The position numbers and the translations under genes were made by a program. The notes below the pieces were generated by a model. That model did not search any database. It was not told where the DNA came from and saw nothing but the letters and a program-made list of their open reading frames with translations. 39,139 nucleotides of DNA from positions 1 through 39,139 of the IMG/VR virus record IMGVR_UViG_3300020034_000044. The stretch is one strand, 5' to 3'. Positions 1-6,584 of this stretch are shown piece by piece (the stretch's first letter is position 1; each line of letters begins with the position of its first letter). This DNA comes from a virus.

Positions 1-206
1 GGAGGCGTGAGGTCGGCACCCGCGAGGTCGGCACCCGCGAGGTTGGCACGCGTGAGGTCGGCACCCGCGAGGTTGGCACCCGTGAGGTTGGCACCCGTGA
101 GGTAGGCGCGCGCTTTAACCGCAGCCTCTACGCAAATTTTCAGAGAGCCGCATTCGAGGGCAAATAAAATTGCGCCGGTGAATCTGTGCTTGATTTCAAA
201 TTTCAT
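1..206 (-). CDS. Pentapeptide-repeat protein, N-terminal part (continues at 39139)
   Basis: The start is ATG at 206-204, preceded by GGAGAA (ribosome site) and the leftward promoter. The first ~33 residues form a conserved-looking cap that begins MKFEIKHRFTGA and ends near EAAVKAR; A(N/D/Y)LxG pentapeptides follow. After the 126-bp overlap is removed, the reading frame continues from 39139 to the stop at 38510 and gives one protein of about 234 residues. Bases 1-5 encode a variant that disagrees with the other end, so only codons 1-67 of this copy should be trusted. It is the first gene of the leftward early operon. See the entry at 38510-39139 for domains. Confidence 0.85.
   Translation of the reverse strand, partial: MKFEIKHRFTGAILFALECGSLKICVEAAVKARAYLTGANLTGANLAGADLTRANLAGADLAGADLTP
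6..131. repeat. Left copy of the 126-bp end overlap
   Basis: Bases 6-131 are identical to 39014-39139. This is the signature of a circular or circularly permuted genome cut at an arbitrary point, here inside the pentapeptide-repeat gene. Joining 131 to 39139 keeps one open reading frame across the junction. Bases 1-5 do not match the other end, probably because the edge lies in near-identical 15-bp repeats. Whether this is an assembly overlap or a physical terminal repeat cannot be told from sequence alone; the in-frame gene and the short length favour overlap. Confidence 0.9.
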
Positions 207-243
207 CTTCGTTCTCCGTGGCGGTTGTTAGGCTGTGGAAGTG

Positions 244-272
244 ATTATGCAAAAATACTTTGCATGCGTCAA
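244..272 (-). promoter_or_regulatory. Leftward early promoter (PL-like)
   Basis: On the minus strand TTGACG (272-267) and CATAAT (249-244) are separated by exactly 17 nt, a near-consensus sigma-70 promoter. Transcription would start near 237, about 30 nt before the ATG of the pentapeptide-repeat gene. The spacer is filled by a dyad that is probably an operator. Confidence 0.7.
247..265. promoter_or_regulatory. Operator-like dyad inside the leftward promoter
   Basis: ATGCAAA-N5-TTTGCAT is a perfect 7-bp inverted repeat. It lies between the -35 and -10 boxes of the leftward promoter, so a bound dimer would block polymerase. The Cro-like protein encoded at 382 is the obvious candidate ligand (inference). 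Confidence 0.6.
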
Positions 273-289
273 GCTATTTTTTGATAAAT

Positions 290-302
290 ATGCAAGTATT
301 TT
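290..302. promoter_or_regulatory. Second, inverted operator-like element
   Basis: ATGCAAGTATTTT at 290-302 is the reverse complement (one base shorter) of AAAATACTTTGCAT at 252-265. The two copies face each other about 25 bp apart, between the divergent promoters, as multipartite phage operators often do. The half-site ATGCAA is shared. Binding is inferred. Confidence 0.4.
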
Positions 303-346
303 ATAAATCATTGATATATATAGGAAATGAACAATAAATTTAGTCG

Positions 347-375
347 TTGACACGTCAAAGTTTAATTGCGATACT
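347..375 (+). promoter_or_regulatory. Rightward early promoter (PR-like), leaderless
   Basis: TTGACA (347-352), a 17-bp spacer and GATACT (370-375) form a strong sigma-70 promoter. The ATG of the Cro-like gene begins at 382, only 6 nt after the -10 box, where transcription would be expected to start. No Shine-Dalgarno sequence precedes that ATG. The message is therefore predicted to be leaderless. A small dyad, TTGAC-AC-GTCAA (347-358), overlaps the -35 box and could be an additional operator. Confidence 0.6.
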
Positions 376-381
376 TACGGC

Positions 382-579
382 ATGAAAACTACTGATAAGC
401 TGGTTGAGCATTTCGGCAACAAGGAAGCGACCATTAAATGCTTGGGCATCAACCGCGAAACATGGCGTCTATGGGTGCGGGATGGTGTTCCTCTGGGCAA
501 AGCGCTGTTTGTCGAACAAATGACAGCCGGGAAAGTCGCCGCCGAAGATGTTATTGCCGATGCTAGGCAAACCGCGTGA
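382..579 (+). CDS. Cro-like helix-turn-helix regulator
   Basis: This 65-residue protein has the size and pattern of phage Cro/YdaS-type DNA-binding proteins. The region from about residue 14 (NKEATIKCLGINRETWRLW) reads as a helix-turn-helix in which the second helix would contact DNA. It is the first rightward gene, starts 6 nt after a strong -10 box and has no ribosome site. It probably binds the dyads at 247-302 and controls the divergent promoters. No opposing CI-type repressor gene is visible, so whether this is part of a lysogeny switch or only early-gene timing is open. Confidence 0.75.
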   Translation: MKTTDKLVEHFGNKEATIKCLGINRETWRLWVRDGVPLGKALFVEQMTAGKVAAEDVIADARQTA

Positions 580-953
580 TCCGTCCAAAACGTCGCCTTA
601 CAGCGGAAGAAGCTCACGCTAGATATATAGCGTCAGTCGAGCGTAGTAAGCAACTTACTAAACGACGCACAAAGGCGCATGTAGCGGTTGCTCGCGCGGT
701 CAAAAACAAAGACCTGAAACCAGCCCGAGAAATGGTTTGCGTTGACTGTGGCAAACAGGCTTTTTGCTATGACCATAGAGATTATTCAAAACCTCTTGAT
801 GTTGATCCGGTATGCAAGCGTTGTGATTGCATGCGAGGCGCTGGACTGCCGTATGATGGCGCTGACCAGAGATGGTATCGCAGAATGTCCGCAACGATAA
901 AACGCATGGCGCAGATCGAAAACACTGAGCATTTAACTTGGGAGGATTCGTGA
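576..953 (+). CDS. Zinc-ribbon small phage protein
   Basis: The 125-residue product begins at GTG 576, overlapping the Cro stop codon as GTGA. The N-terminal third is very basic (KRR and RSKQLTKRRTKAH). Two Cys pairs, VCVDCGK and VCKRCDC, with an intervening YDHRDY, look like a zinc-ribbon or HNH-like metal site. It may bind nucleic acid, but no catalytic motif is obvious. Function unknown; the metal-binding reading is inference from the CxxC pairs. Confidence 0.7.
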   Translation: MIRPKRRLTAEEAHARYIASVERSKQLTKRRTKAHVAVARAVKNKDLKPAREMVCVDCGKQAFCYDHRDYSKPLDVDPVCKRCDCMRGAGLPYDGADQRWYRRMSATIKRMAQIENTEHLTWEDS

Positions 954-1096
954 GAGCCACCGACCCGCCGCTGTTCCTTGCTGACAAACTAGACGAGCTG
1001 TGCAACATGTATTTCTGGCGCGGCTTCTGGCAGGGCACGTACCTGTCGCTGATCTGTGTCGGCGCGGCAGGCGGTGCTTACTGGGTGTTCGCATGA
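950..1096 (+). CDS. Small membrane protein (48 aa)
   Basis: GTG 950 overlaps the preceding stop (GTGA), and GGGAGGA at 939-945 is a strong ribosome site. The reading frame runs to TGA at 1094-1096. The C-terminal half (GTYLSLICVGAAGGAYWVF) is a plausible single membrane span after an acidic N-terminus. The next gene starts inside its stop (ATGA). Function unknown. Confidence 0.65.
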   Translation: MRATDPPLFLADKLDELCNMYFWRGFWQGTYLSLICVGAAGGAYWVFA

Positions 1097-1353
1097 AACC
1101 AGAAATCACTCACAGTCTGCGCATGCTGGCGCGGGCGGCTTTTGCGGCAAAGAGGAAATATCCTAAAAACTATATTGGTGTTGCGCATATTTTCATGCCG
1201 GTTGTGCCAATTACTAATCCGGCCCATGTGCGCGCCGACAGATATTTGCGGACAGTAGGATTTGCAGATATCAGAATTGTCGATGAGGAACAACGTCGAT
1301 CAATAATGATTGGGGAAAACTTGCTGCCAGACTCACCCGCGGCGGAAATGTGA
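1093..1353 (+). CDS. Hypothetical early protein (86 aa)
   Basis: ATG 1093 is chosen because it overlaps the stop of the membrane protein as ATGA and opens directly after it; in-frame codons further upstream would run through that gene. The product is basic at its N-terminus (ARAAFAAKRKYP) and holds alternating hydrophobic stretches. No family recognised. It sits in the chain of coupled small genes after the Cro-like regulator. Confidence 0.6.
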   Translation: MKPEITHSLRMLARAAFAAKRKYPKNYIGVAHIFMPVVPITNPAHVRADRYLRTVGFADIRIVDEEQRRSIMIGENLLPDSPAAEM

Positions 1354-1547
1354 TGAGAGGCATACGCCACCTGCTGCCAGCTACAGCAGGGGAAATAGCG
1401 GCGATCACTGGATGCACCTTAAAACAGGCGCACGGCAGACTTGCTAGTCTAAGGCGTCACGGCGGCGCAAAACGCACGGACAGGCTGGTGCCGAACGGCA
1501 ACACGTGGCGGGGCGTGCATTACTCGGCGCTGTGGGTGCTCATATGA
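1350..1547 (+). CDS. Small winged-helix-like DNA-binding protein
   Basis: It starts at GTG 1350 or at the ATG immediately after; both overlap or abut the preceding stop. Residues 12-38 (TAGEIAAITGCTLKQAHGR, then LASLRRHGG) fit a helix-turn-helix followed by a basic wing, as in MarR/ArsR-like or phage replisome-organiser folds. At 65 residues it is a minimal domain. It probably binds DNA; the target is unknown. Confidence 0.6.
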   Translation: MMRGIRHLLPATAGEIAAITGCTLKQAHGRLASLRRHGGAKRTDRLVPNGNTWRGVHYSALWVLI

Positions 1548-1927
1548 TCCCCCGCGAATTCCTAACCGTGCGCGTATGCAAACTGCTACAGGGCTGCGCC
1601 GAGACGCCGTCAGTCATCGCTGAGCATCTGGGCGTGAGGCGGCATCTAATCACCGCCACGATCAGCAATCTCAAATTACTGGGATGCGTGCGCTCAGGCG
1701 ACAAGCGCGGCAATGAAACCGTTTACCACTTTGTCAGCATGCCGATCCGCGCCAACAAAGCCCGGGCTAATAACTTTGCAGAACTGGCGAGGATTCCGCC
1801 GCGGGCGCCAAAGTACCAAGGCCAAATCGTCGCGTCGCGTACGCCCGGCGTGTTCAGGCCGCTGGTGCGCAATCCGTTTGAAGGCTACGAATTGAGCGTC
1901 GCTTGGCGAACGATTTCTACTTCGTAG
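1544..1927 (+). CDS. Winged-helix DNA-binding protein
   Basis: ATG 1544 overlaps the previous stop as ATGA; an apparent longer frame from 1505 would run inside the previous gene. The N-terminal ~60 residues (TPSVIAEHLGVRRHLITAT, then ISNLKLLGCVRSG) form a classic helix-turn-helix plus wing. The C-terminal half is basic and proline-rich (IPPRAPKYQG). It resembles the preceding small protein in design and may be a diverged duplicate. Likely transcriptional or replication-related; not assigned to a named family. Confidence 0.65.
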   Translation: MIPREFLTVRVCKLLQGCAETPSVIAEHLGVRRHLITATISNLKLLGCVRSGDKRGNETVYHFVSMPIRANKARANNFAELARIPPRAPKYQGQIVASRTPGVFRPLVRNPFEGYELSVAWRTISTS

Positions 1928-1984
1928 ATGCGCGCAGCCTCGTTCTCGTGGTGTGCGGGGAAGTGATTGATTTTAACAACATGG

Positions 1985-2044
1985 AAAGGGTAAAAATATT
2001 ATGTCTACAAGCTCAAAGGGTAAAAATATTATGTCTACAAGCTC
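1985..2044 (+). repeat. 30-bp perfect tandem duplication with ribosome site and start codon
   Basis: Bases 1985-2014 are repeated exactly at 2015-2044. Each unit carries AAAGGG, an A/T-rich spacer and ATG followed by STSS codons. The two start codons (2001 and 2031) are in frame. Confidence 0.95.
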
Positions 2045-2372
2045 AGAAACAGCGCTCGAACTCAAGCCCGGTTCACGCGGACGGAAATCAGCAGACGGCG
2101 GCGAAGAAACAATTTCATTCCAGCCCATAAAGGAGGGCGTCGCGGAGGTGATGAAGCTCTACAAAAAGGCTGAACTCGCCGTCGCAGACTTTAACGCAGC
2201 AGCGAAGTCCGTTGCAGAGAAAGGCAACATCAACACGGCATCGCTGAAAAAGTTAATCAAGTCGTCTGCCAAGGGCAAGTTCAAGGACACGCAGCGCGCA
2301 ATCGATCAGCAGTCTGTGTTGTTCGAGACGGTGGGTGAAGTGTCTGGCGGCTCTGATATGGATGTGAACTGA
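2001..2372 (+). CDS. Hypothetical lysine-rich early protein with duplicated start
   Basis: Translation can begin at ATG 2001 (123 aa) or at ATG 2031 (113 aa); each has its own AAAGGG ribosome site 10 nt upstream because of a 30-bp duplication. If the first is used, the protein begins MSTSSKGKNI and then repeats MSTSSE. The rest is a charged, mostly helical protein with an SLKKLIKSSAKGKFKD stretch. No family recognised. It opens a second group of coupled genes after a 73-bp non-coding gap and is followed by the nuclease pair. Confidence 0.65.
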   Translation: MSTSSKGKNIMSTSSETALELKPGSRGRKSADGGEETISFQPIKEGVAEVMKLYKKAELAVADFNAAAKSVAEKGNINTASLKKLIKSSAKGKFKDTQRAIDQQSVLFETVGEVSGGSDMDVN

Positions 2373-2686
2373 TGGCCGGTAGTCCCACGCAGCGAAGTCT
2401 CAAGCATCTGCGCGAGTTGGGGTACTTGGCAGCCGTGACTGAGCACTGGAATCCTTTCGCGCATATCAGGCAAGACCTGTTCGGCATCGTTGACATATTG
2501 GCTGTCGGCAACGGCGAAACCATAGCGGTGCAATGCACCAGCGACAGCAATCTGGCAAACAGGGTCACGAAGATTGCAGACTCAGACGCCACGCCGAAAC
2601 TGCGCGATGCCGGCTGGAAAATTCTCGCGCATGGCTGGAAGAAGAAGGGCGCGCGCTGGGTGCTGCGTGAGGTGGATTGCTCATGA
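2372..2686 (+). CDS. PD-(D/E)XK-like nuclease (small, Holliday-resolvase type)
   Basis: The 104-residue product has the core of a restriction-endonuclease-like fold: the strand GIVDILAVG carries the Asp, and the next strand ETIAVQCTSDSN carries QxT where many members have ExK. The small size fits phage resolvase-like or VRR-type nucleases. Its ATG overlaps the previous stop (TGATG), and its stop overlaps the start of a second nuclease-like gene (ATGA). It could process recombination or replication intermediates. The QxT variant makes catalysis uncertain. Confidence 0.55.
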   Translation: MAGSPTQRSLKHLRELGYLAAVTEHWNPFAHIRQDLFGIVDILAVGNGETIAVQCTSDSNLANRVTKIADSDATPKLRDAGWKILAHGWKKKGARWVLREVDCS

Positions 2687-3189
2687 AACTAGATAGTGCA
2701 TTGGATTTTTGGAAAGAGTGTCGCAGCATCAGTGGCCAACTGAAGGAACATTGGAAGACAAACAAACGTTGGGATTTGATCCTACAGTATTACAAGATGG
2801 CCGAGCCAGCTATTTTGAACGGCACCAGGATAGGGCCTTACGGAATTGGCCTGGACAATTACCTGACGCCCATCGAGCGCGCGCTGTGGAATGACATTAG
2901 GTGCATGGGTCTGCCGTTTTACATGCAATACCCGGTGGGCCGTCGCTTTGTTGACTTTGGTGATCCTGTCTATCAGATCGCTATCGAAGCGGACGGCAAG
3001 GAATTCCACACGCCAGAAAAAGACGCGGCAAAAGATCGTGATTTGGAGCGCGAGGGCTGGCGGGTCTTTCGAGTAACCGGCCACGATTGCATGTATGCGC
3101 GTGCGCCATTGGCTGAAATCCTGCCTATGTATGAGCGATTTGAAGGCCAGTATGACTGGTACTACAGGGATGAAGAGGAAGCAGCCTGA
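2683..3189 (+). CDS. DUF559-type (Vsr-like) endonuclease
   Basis: ATG 2683 overlaps the stop of the previous nuclease-like gene. From about residue 62 the protein follows the DUF559/Vsr-like pattern: LTPIERALWNDIR, then PVGRRFVDF with the catalytic-type Asp, then IAIEADGKEFH (ExDG), and DRDLEREGWRVFRVTG. The family has a PD-(D/E)XK nuclease fold. The N-terminal ~60 residues are an extra, unassigned segment. It lies just before the replication genes, so a role in replication, repair or host-DNA attack is likely; the exact substrate is not readable. Confidence 0.75.
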   Translation: MKLDSALDFWKECRSISGQLKEHWKTNKRWDLILQYYKMAEPAILNGTRIGPYGIGLDNYLTPIERALWNDIRCMGLPFYMQYPVGRRFVDFGDPVYQIAIEADGKEFHTPEKDAAKDRDLEREGWRVFRVTGHDCMYARAPLAEILPMYERFEGQYDWYYRDEEEAA

Positions 3190-3190
3190 G

Positions 3191-3916
3191 ATGAATTTTT
3201 ACAAGCATCACATTGGCGACTATGACGCGGATACCGCGCACCTGTCCATGCTTGAGGATGCGGCCTATTCACGTTTGATGCGCACGTACTATCGAACCGA
3301 GACTCCGATACCAGCCGACATGAAAGCTGCGTGCCGCTTGGTGCGCGCAATTTCAAAGCAGGAGCGTGATGCGGTGTCGGTCGTGTTGAATGAGTTTTTT
3401 ACGTTACATGCTGATGGATGGCACAACAAGCGATGCGACGAAGAACTCACGTCATACATCAAACAAGCGGCAACGAATCGTGACATCGCCGTAGCACGAG
3501 AGGCCAAACGAAAACAGCACGATTCGTTGCACGATTCGTTGCCAACTCGTGAACCTAGCCATAAGCCATTAGCCAATAACCAAGAACCACTAAACCCCAA
3601 AAGCGCTACAGCGGTGGTAGGGAAAGAGAGCGCTGACGACCTCGCATCGTCGTTGCGCGCTTCCGGGGTGAAGGTTGGAAGTATGAATCCACACGTCATT
3701 GATCTTGCAAATCAAGGTGTTACAAGCGTTGTGGTGCGTGAAGCAGTGCGGATTGCGCGAGAAGATCGAGGAAAAGACTCGCCAGTAATCGGGTATTTGA
3801 TTCCAATAATCAATGACTTGCAACATAACGTCAAAACCGAAAAACCGCGAACAATGAGCGATTCAATGCGAACGTTGTTGGCAATGGAAACAGCAAAAAA
3901 TGGAATTGGATCATGA
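3191..3916 (+). CDS. DUF1376/YdaU-like replication protein
   Basis: The N-terminus MNFYKHHIGDYDADTAHLS followed by EDAAYSRLMRTYYRTE is the DUF1376 (YdaU) domain, a winged-helix domain found in phage replication initiators. ATG 3191 has GAGGAAG upstream; the frame is open further upstream only inside the nuclease gene. After a basic, disordered linker (residues ~100-145, KRKQHDSLHDSLP), a second domain of ~90 residues ends the 241-residue protein. It probably binds the origin and helps load the helicase with the downstream partner. Confidence 0.75.
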   Translation: MNFYKHHIGDYDADTAHLSMLEDAAYSRLMRTYYRTETPIPADMKAACRLVRAISKQERDAVSVVLNEFFTLHADGWHNKRCDEELTSYIKQAATNRDIAVAREAKRKQHDSLHDSLPTREPSHKPLANNQEPLNPKSATAVVGKESADDLASSLRASGVKVGSMNPHVIDLANQGVTSVVVREAVRIAREDRGKDSPVIGYLIPIINDLQHNVKTEKPRTMSDSMRTLLAMETAKNGIGS

Positions 3917-4263
3917 GTTTACCTGAACAACTCTGCAAGGCTGTTTTCGATGGACTGCAGCGCCTTTGGGCGATTAGATTGCCCGGAAGTCCAGCGGGAG
4001 ACACCTTACCCGGCGTTGCAAACATCTGGGTTGATGCACTCGGCGATGCTCCGATTACTTGGAATGTTGAGCGCGATTTGCCACGCATTCAACGCTCGTT
4101 TCGACGCATGGAACTCGTGTGCGAGAAGTGGCCTAGTCCATCATTTTTCATGAGTTGCATGCCGCCAGTTCCTGAAACTTTGAAGCTCACGCCACCGAAA
4201 AATTACAGCGTGCAGAAGGAATGGAAAGAACTCGTGGCGAAGATGAAAAGGCTCAACGCATGA
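3913..4263 (+). CDS. Partner of the DUF1376 replication protein
   Basis: ATG 3913 overlaps the stop of the DUF1376 gene as ATGA. The 116-residue product has LCKAVFDGLQRLWAIRLPG at its N-terminus and a proline-rich centre (PPVPETLKLTPPK). Short proteins of this kind commonly follow YdaU-type genes in phages; helicase-loading or primosome function is inference from position. No catalytic motif seen. Confidence 0.6.
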   Translation: MSLPEQLCKAVFDGLQRLWAIRLPGSPAGDTLPGVANIWVDALGDAPITWNVERDLPRIQRSFRRMELVCEKWPSPSFFMSCMPPVPETLKLTPPKNYSVQKEWKELVAKMKRLNA

Positions 4264-4301
4264 CCCGCGACTTCACCACCGCAGAGGCGGGGCAGATTTG
4301 A
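4260..4301 (+). CDS. 13-codon coupling ORF
   Basis: ATG 4260 overlaps the preceding stop (ATGA) and encodes MTRDFTTAEAGQI before TGA at 4299-4301. The next gene starts at TTG 4298, overlapping this stop (TTGA). It may serve only to carry ribosomes to the next start. It could also be the remnant of a longer gene. Confidence 0.3.
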   Translation: MTRDFTTAEAGQI

Positions 4302-4480
4302 ACGCAACCGAAGTCATCAATCAAATCGAGACTGCCGGTAAAAGCCTTTACTACATCTCGAAGGTTTTGCAGGTTCAGTACGTGCAGGTGTGGCGTATGA
4401 AGAAAACGGGGCGGTGTCAGCCATCGCAATTCAAGGAACTAGAAGCCATACGAGATTCGGTGTCACGTCATGACGCCTGA
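4298..4480 (+). CDS. Small Cro-like HTH protein
   Basis: The start is TTG 4298, overlapping the stop of the 13-codon ORF. The 60-residue product (ETAGKSLYYISKVLQVQYV, then QVWRMKKTGRC) fits a short helix-turn-helix of the Cro/C1 class. It sits at the end of the early rightward operon, a position where several phages carry a late regulator; that role is speculative. It overlaps the next gene by 11 nt. Confidence 0.55.
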   Translation: MNATEVINQIETAGKSLYYISKVLQVQYVQVWRMKKTGRCQPSQFKELEAIRDSVSRHDA

Positions 4481-4685
4481 GTGGGAAGTGTTGTTATCGA
4501 GGTCCGAGTTGACGTCTCATGGCTTGGATCAATTCGGTATTTCGAAAGGATCAACGGTAACGACTTACGACTATCACGGCAGAGTTATATCGATTGAAAC
4601 TTGGGGACCAGCGATCAAAATTGATCTACCAGAACGACGCTCATTGTGGGACAAAATTATAAGAGTAGTTACCAAACGTAACTAA
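4470..4685 (+). CDS. Hypothetical protein (71 aa) before the late region
   Basis: ATG 4470 lies inside the end of the preceding HTH gene. The product has a beta-rich middle (STVTTYDYHGRVISIETWG) and a basic C-terminus (IIRVVTKRN). No family recognised. It is the last gene before the terminator at 4771 and therefore occupies the place of a late-gene activator or antiterminator; nothing in the sequence proves this. Bases 4686-4770 hold no gene, only a short AAACGTAAC direct repeat at the gene end. Confidence 0.5.
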   Translation: MTPEWEVLLSRSELTSHGLDQFGISKGSTVTTYDYHGRVISIETWGPAIKIDLPERRSLWDKIIRVVTKRN

Positions 4686-4770
4686 CAAAACGTAACCATG
4701 ACAGCCACATGATTGATTAATAAGTCATTACTATCCGCATCCAAGCGGGCTTACGCTGCGTTTGGAAAGT

Positions 4771-4796
4771 TCCCGCCGAGTGCGGGATTTTTTATT
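4771..4796 (+). terminator. Rho-independent terminator before terS
   Basis: TCCCGC-CGAGT-GCGGGA (4771-4787) followed by TTTTTTATTT is a textbook intrinsic terminator. It ends only 14 nt before the terS start codon and 2 nt before its ribosome site, so late transcription entering from upstream must pass through it. Confidence 0.85.
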
Positions 4797-4809
4797 TGTG
4801 GAGTGTGCT

Positions 4810-5238
4810 TTGCCTGCTGGAAGACCATCGGATTACGATGTTTCATTTTGTCACGTTGCCCACGAGTTGGCGCAAGGCGGGGCAACTGACCGTGAAGTGG
4901 CTGAAGCGCTTGATGTTGATGAAAGAACGCTTTACCGCTGGAAACATAAATATCCTGAATTTCGTCAGTCACTTGCGTTAGCTAAGGAGGCGGCTGACGA
5001 CAGGGTTGAGCAATCTCTGTATCGCCGCGCTACAGGCTACAGTTTCGATTCAATAAAAATCTTGTCTTACGAGGGCCAAGTTATCGTTGAGCCTTTCGTT
5101 GAGCATGTGCCGCCAGACGTAGGCGCAATCAAAATGTGGCTTACCAATCGGCGCTCTGATGGATGGCGCGATAAGGTCGATACCAACGTCACCGGAAACA
5201 TCACGCTGCAAGCGTCGCATCTGGACGAAAAACTGTGA
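4810..5238 (+). CDS. terS: Terminase small subunit
   Basis: The 142-residue product binds the packaging site and delivers DNA to the large subunit. TTG 4810 is chosen because GTGGAG (4798-4803) gives ideal ribosome-site spacing and the protein then begins MPAGRPSDYD, a start typical of this family. Residues ~22-50 (GATDREVAEALDVDERTLYR) form the DNA-binding helix-turn-helix; a C-terminal segment (MWLTNRRSDGWRDK) is also typical. It overlaps terL as GTGA. In P22-like phages the pac site often lies in this gene; none can be pointed out here. Confidence 0.85.
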   Translation: MPAGRPSDYDVSFCHVAHELAQGGATDREVAEALDVDERTLYRWKHKYPEFRQSLALAKEAADDRVEQSLYRRATGYSFDSIKILSYEGQVIVEPFVEHVPPDVGAIKMWLTNRRSDGWRDKVDTNVTGNITLQASHLDEKL

Positions 5239-6584
5239 GCGAATTCAAGCTCACGGCAAAGCAAGAAGCGGCACAAGAAGTTTGCGCAGGCGATGCAACG
5301 CACATCATGCTTTTTGGTGGCTCGCGTAGCGGTAAAACATTTCTGCATGTGCGCAACGTTGTGATGCGTGCATTGAAGGCGCCGGGATCGCGCCACGCCA
5401 TTCTTAGATTTAGATTCAACCACGTCAAAGCGTCAATCATTCTGGATACCTTTCCGAAGGTCATGTCTCTGGCATTTCCTGCTGTCGGCTATCACATCGA
5501 CAAGAGCGATTGGTACGCAAAACTGGGTGAGTCGCAAATCTGGTTCGGTGGCCTTGACGACAAAGAGCGCACCGAAAAAATTCTAGGGCAGGAGCACGCT
5601 ACGCTGTATCTCAACGAGTGCAGCCAGATACCGCAGGTGTCGCGCGACATGGCATCGACGCGGCTTGCGCAAAGCGTTGACCAGATCATGCGCGGCAGGA
5701 ATCCAACCAAGCTGCGCCCGCGCATGTATTACGACTGCAATCCGCCGAGTAAGAATCACTGGTCATACAAAATGTTCGTGCAGAAGGTTGATCCTGAAAG
5801 CAAGCAACCTTTGCAGCATCCTGACGACTATGCATCGTTGCAAATGAATCCACAGGACAACGCGGAGAACCTTGCGCCTGGTTACATCAACACGCTGACT
5901 GCATTAAGCCCGCGCTTACGCAAGCGCTTTCTCGTGGGGGAGTTTGCCGATGCGACACCTAATCAGCTATTTAGCGACGAGACCATTGAGACGTGGCGCG
6001 TGCTTGGAGGCGATTTACCTGACTACGTTCGCGTTGTTGTTGCTGTCGATCCGTCTGGCTCCGGAGACATTGACAACGCCGATAATGATGCTATTGGCAT
6101 TGTGGTATGTGCTCTGGGTACGGATGGCAATGCATACGTTCTGGAAGACTTGACCGTAAAGGCTGGCCCTGCGACATGGGGCAAGATCGCTGTCGATGCC
6201 TACGAGCGAAATCAAGCTGATTGCATCGTCGGTGAGGTCAACTACGGAGGTGCAATGGTGGAGTCAACCATTCAGACCGTGCGCCGCGATCAGGGGCAAC
6301 GTCGCGTGCCTTACATGCCTGTGACCGCAACACGCGGCAAGGTCGTGCGTGCCGAGCCTATCAGCGCGCTCTACGATATCGGCAAGGTGCGTCATGTCGG
6401 ATACTTCCGCGACCTTGAGGACGAGCTATCAGGATTCTCCACCGTGGGATATGTCGGCAATGGCAGTCCGAACCGTGCAGATGCGATGGTATGGGCGCTG
6501 ACCGCGTTGTTTCCCGGCGTTGTTGCGCAGGCCAAGTCAGAGACCAAAGAGCGGCAGGTTCGCCGGGTGTCCGCCTATGCTTAG
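5235..6584 (+). CDS. terL: Terminase large subunit (ATPase/nuclease)
   Basis: This 449-residue protein is the packaging motor and headful nuclease. Walker A is GGSRSGKT (residues 28-35); Walker B with the catalytic Glu is TLYLNE (123-128). The nuclease domain has AVDPSGSGD with Asp near 272, LEDLTVKAG and GEVNYGG, and a final acidic site NRADAMVWAL (Asp near 416), matching the RNase-H fold of large terminases. GTG 5235 overlaps the terS stop. The length is normal for the family. Confidence 0.97.
   Translation: MSEFKLTAKQEAAQEVCAGDATHIMLFGGSRSGKTFLHVRNVVMRALKAPGSRHAILRFRFNHVKASIILDTFPKVMSLAFPAVGYHIDKSDWYAKLGESQIWFGGLDDKERTEKILGQEHATLYLNECSQIPQVSRDMASTRLAQSVDQIMRGRNPTKLRPRMYYDCNPPSKNHWSYKMFVQKVDPESKQPLQHPDDYASLQMNPQDNAENLAPGYINTLTALSPRLRKRFLVGEFADATPNQLFSDETIETWRVLGGDLPDYVRVVVAVDPSGSGDIDNADNDAIGIVVCALGTDGNAYVLEDLTVKAGPATWGKIAVDAYERNQADCIVGEVNYGGAMVESTIQTVRRDQGQRRVPYMPVTATRGKVVRAEPISALYDIGKVRHVGYFRDLEDELSGFSTVGYVGNGSPNRADAMVWALTALFPGVVAQAKSETKERQVRRVSAYA

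Noticed and set aside
6-131. True direct terminal repeats of a linear phage
   Set aside because: Length and position inside a gene fit a circular-assembly overlap better; terminase and portal are of the headful type. Coverage data would settle it.
375-617. Minus-strand ORF opposite the Cro-like gene as a CI repressor
   Set aside because: Its translation has no helix-turn-helix and no start signal; it is a shadow.
1903-2130. 75-codon ORF with repeated RVKILCLQAQ
   Set aside because: Another frame of the 30-bp duplication; the main frame has ribosome sites.
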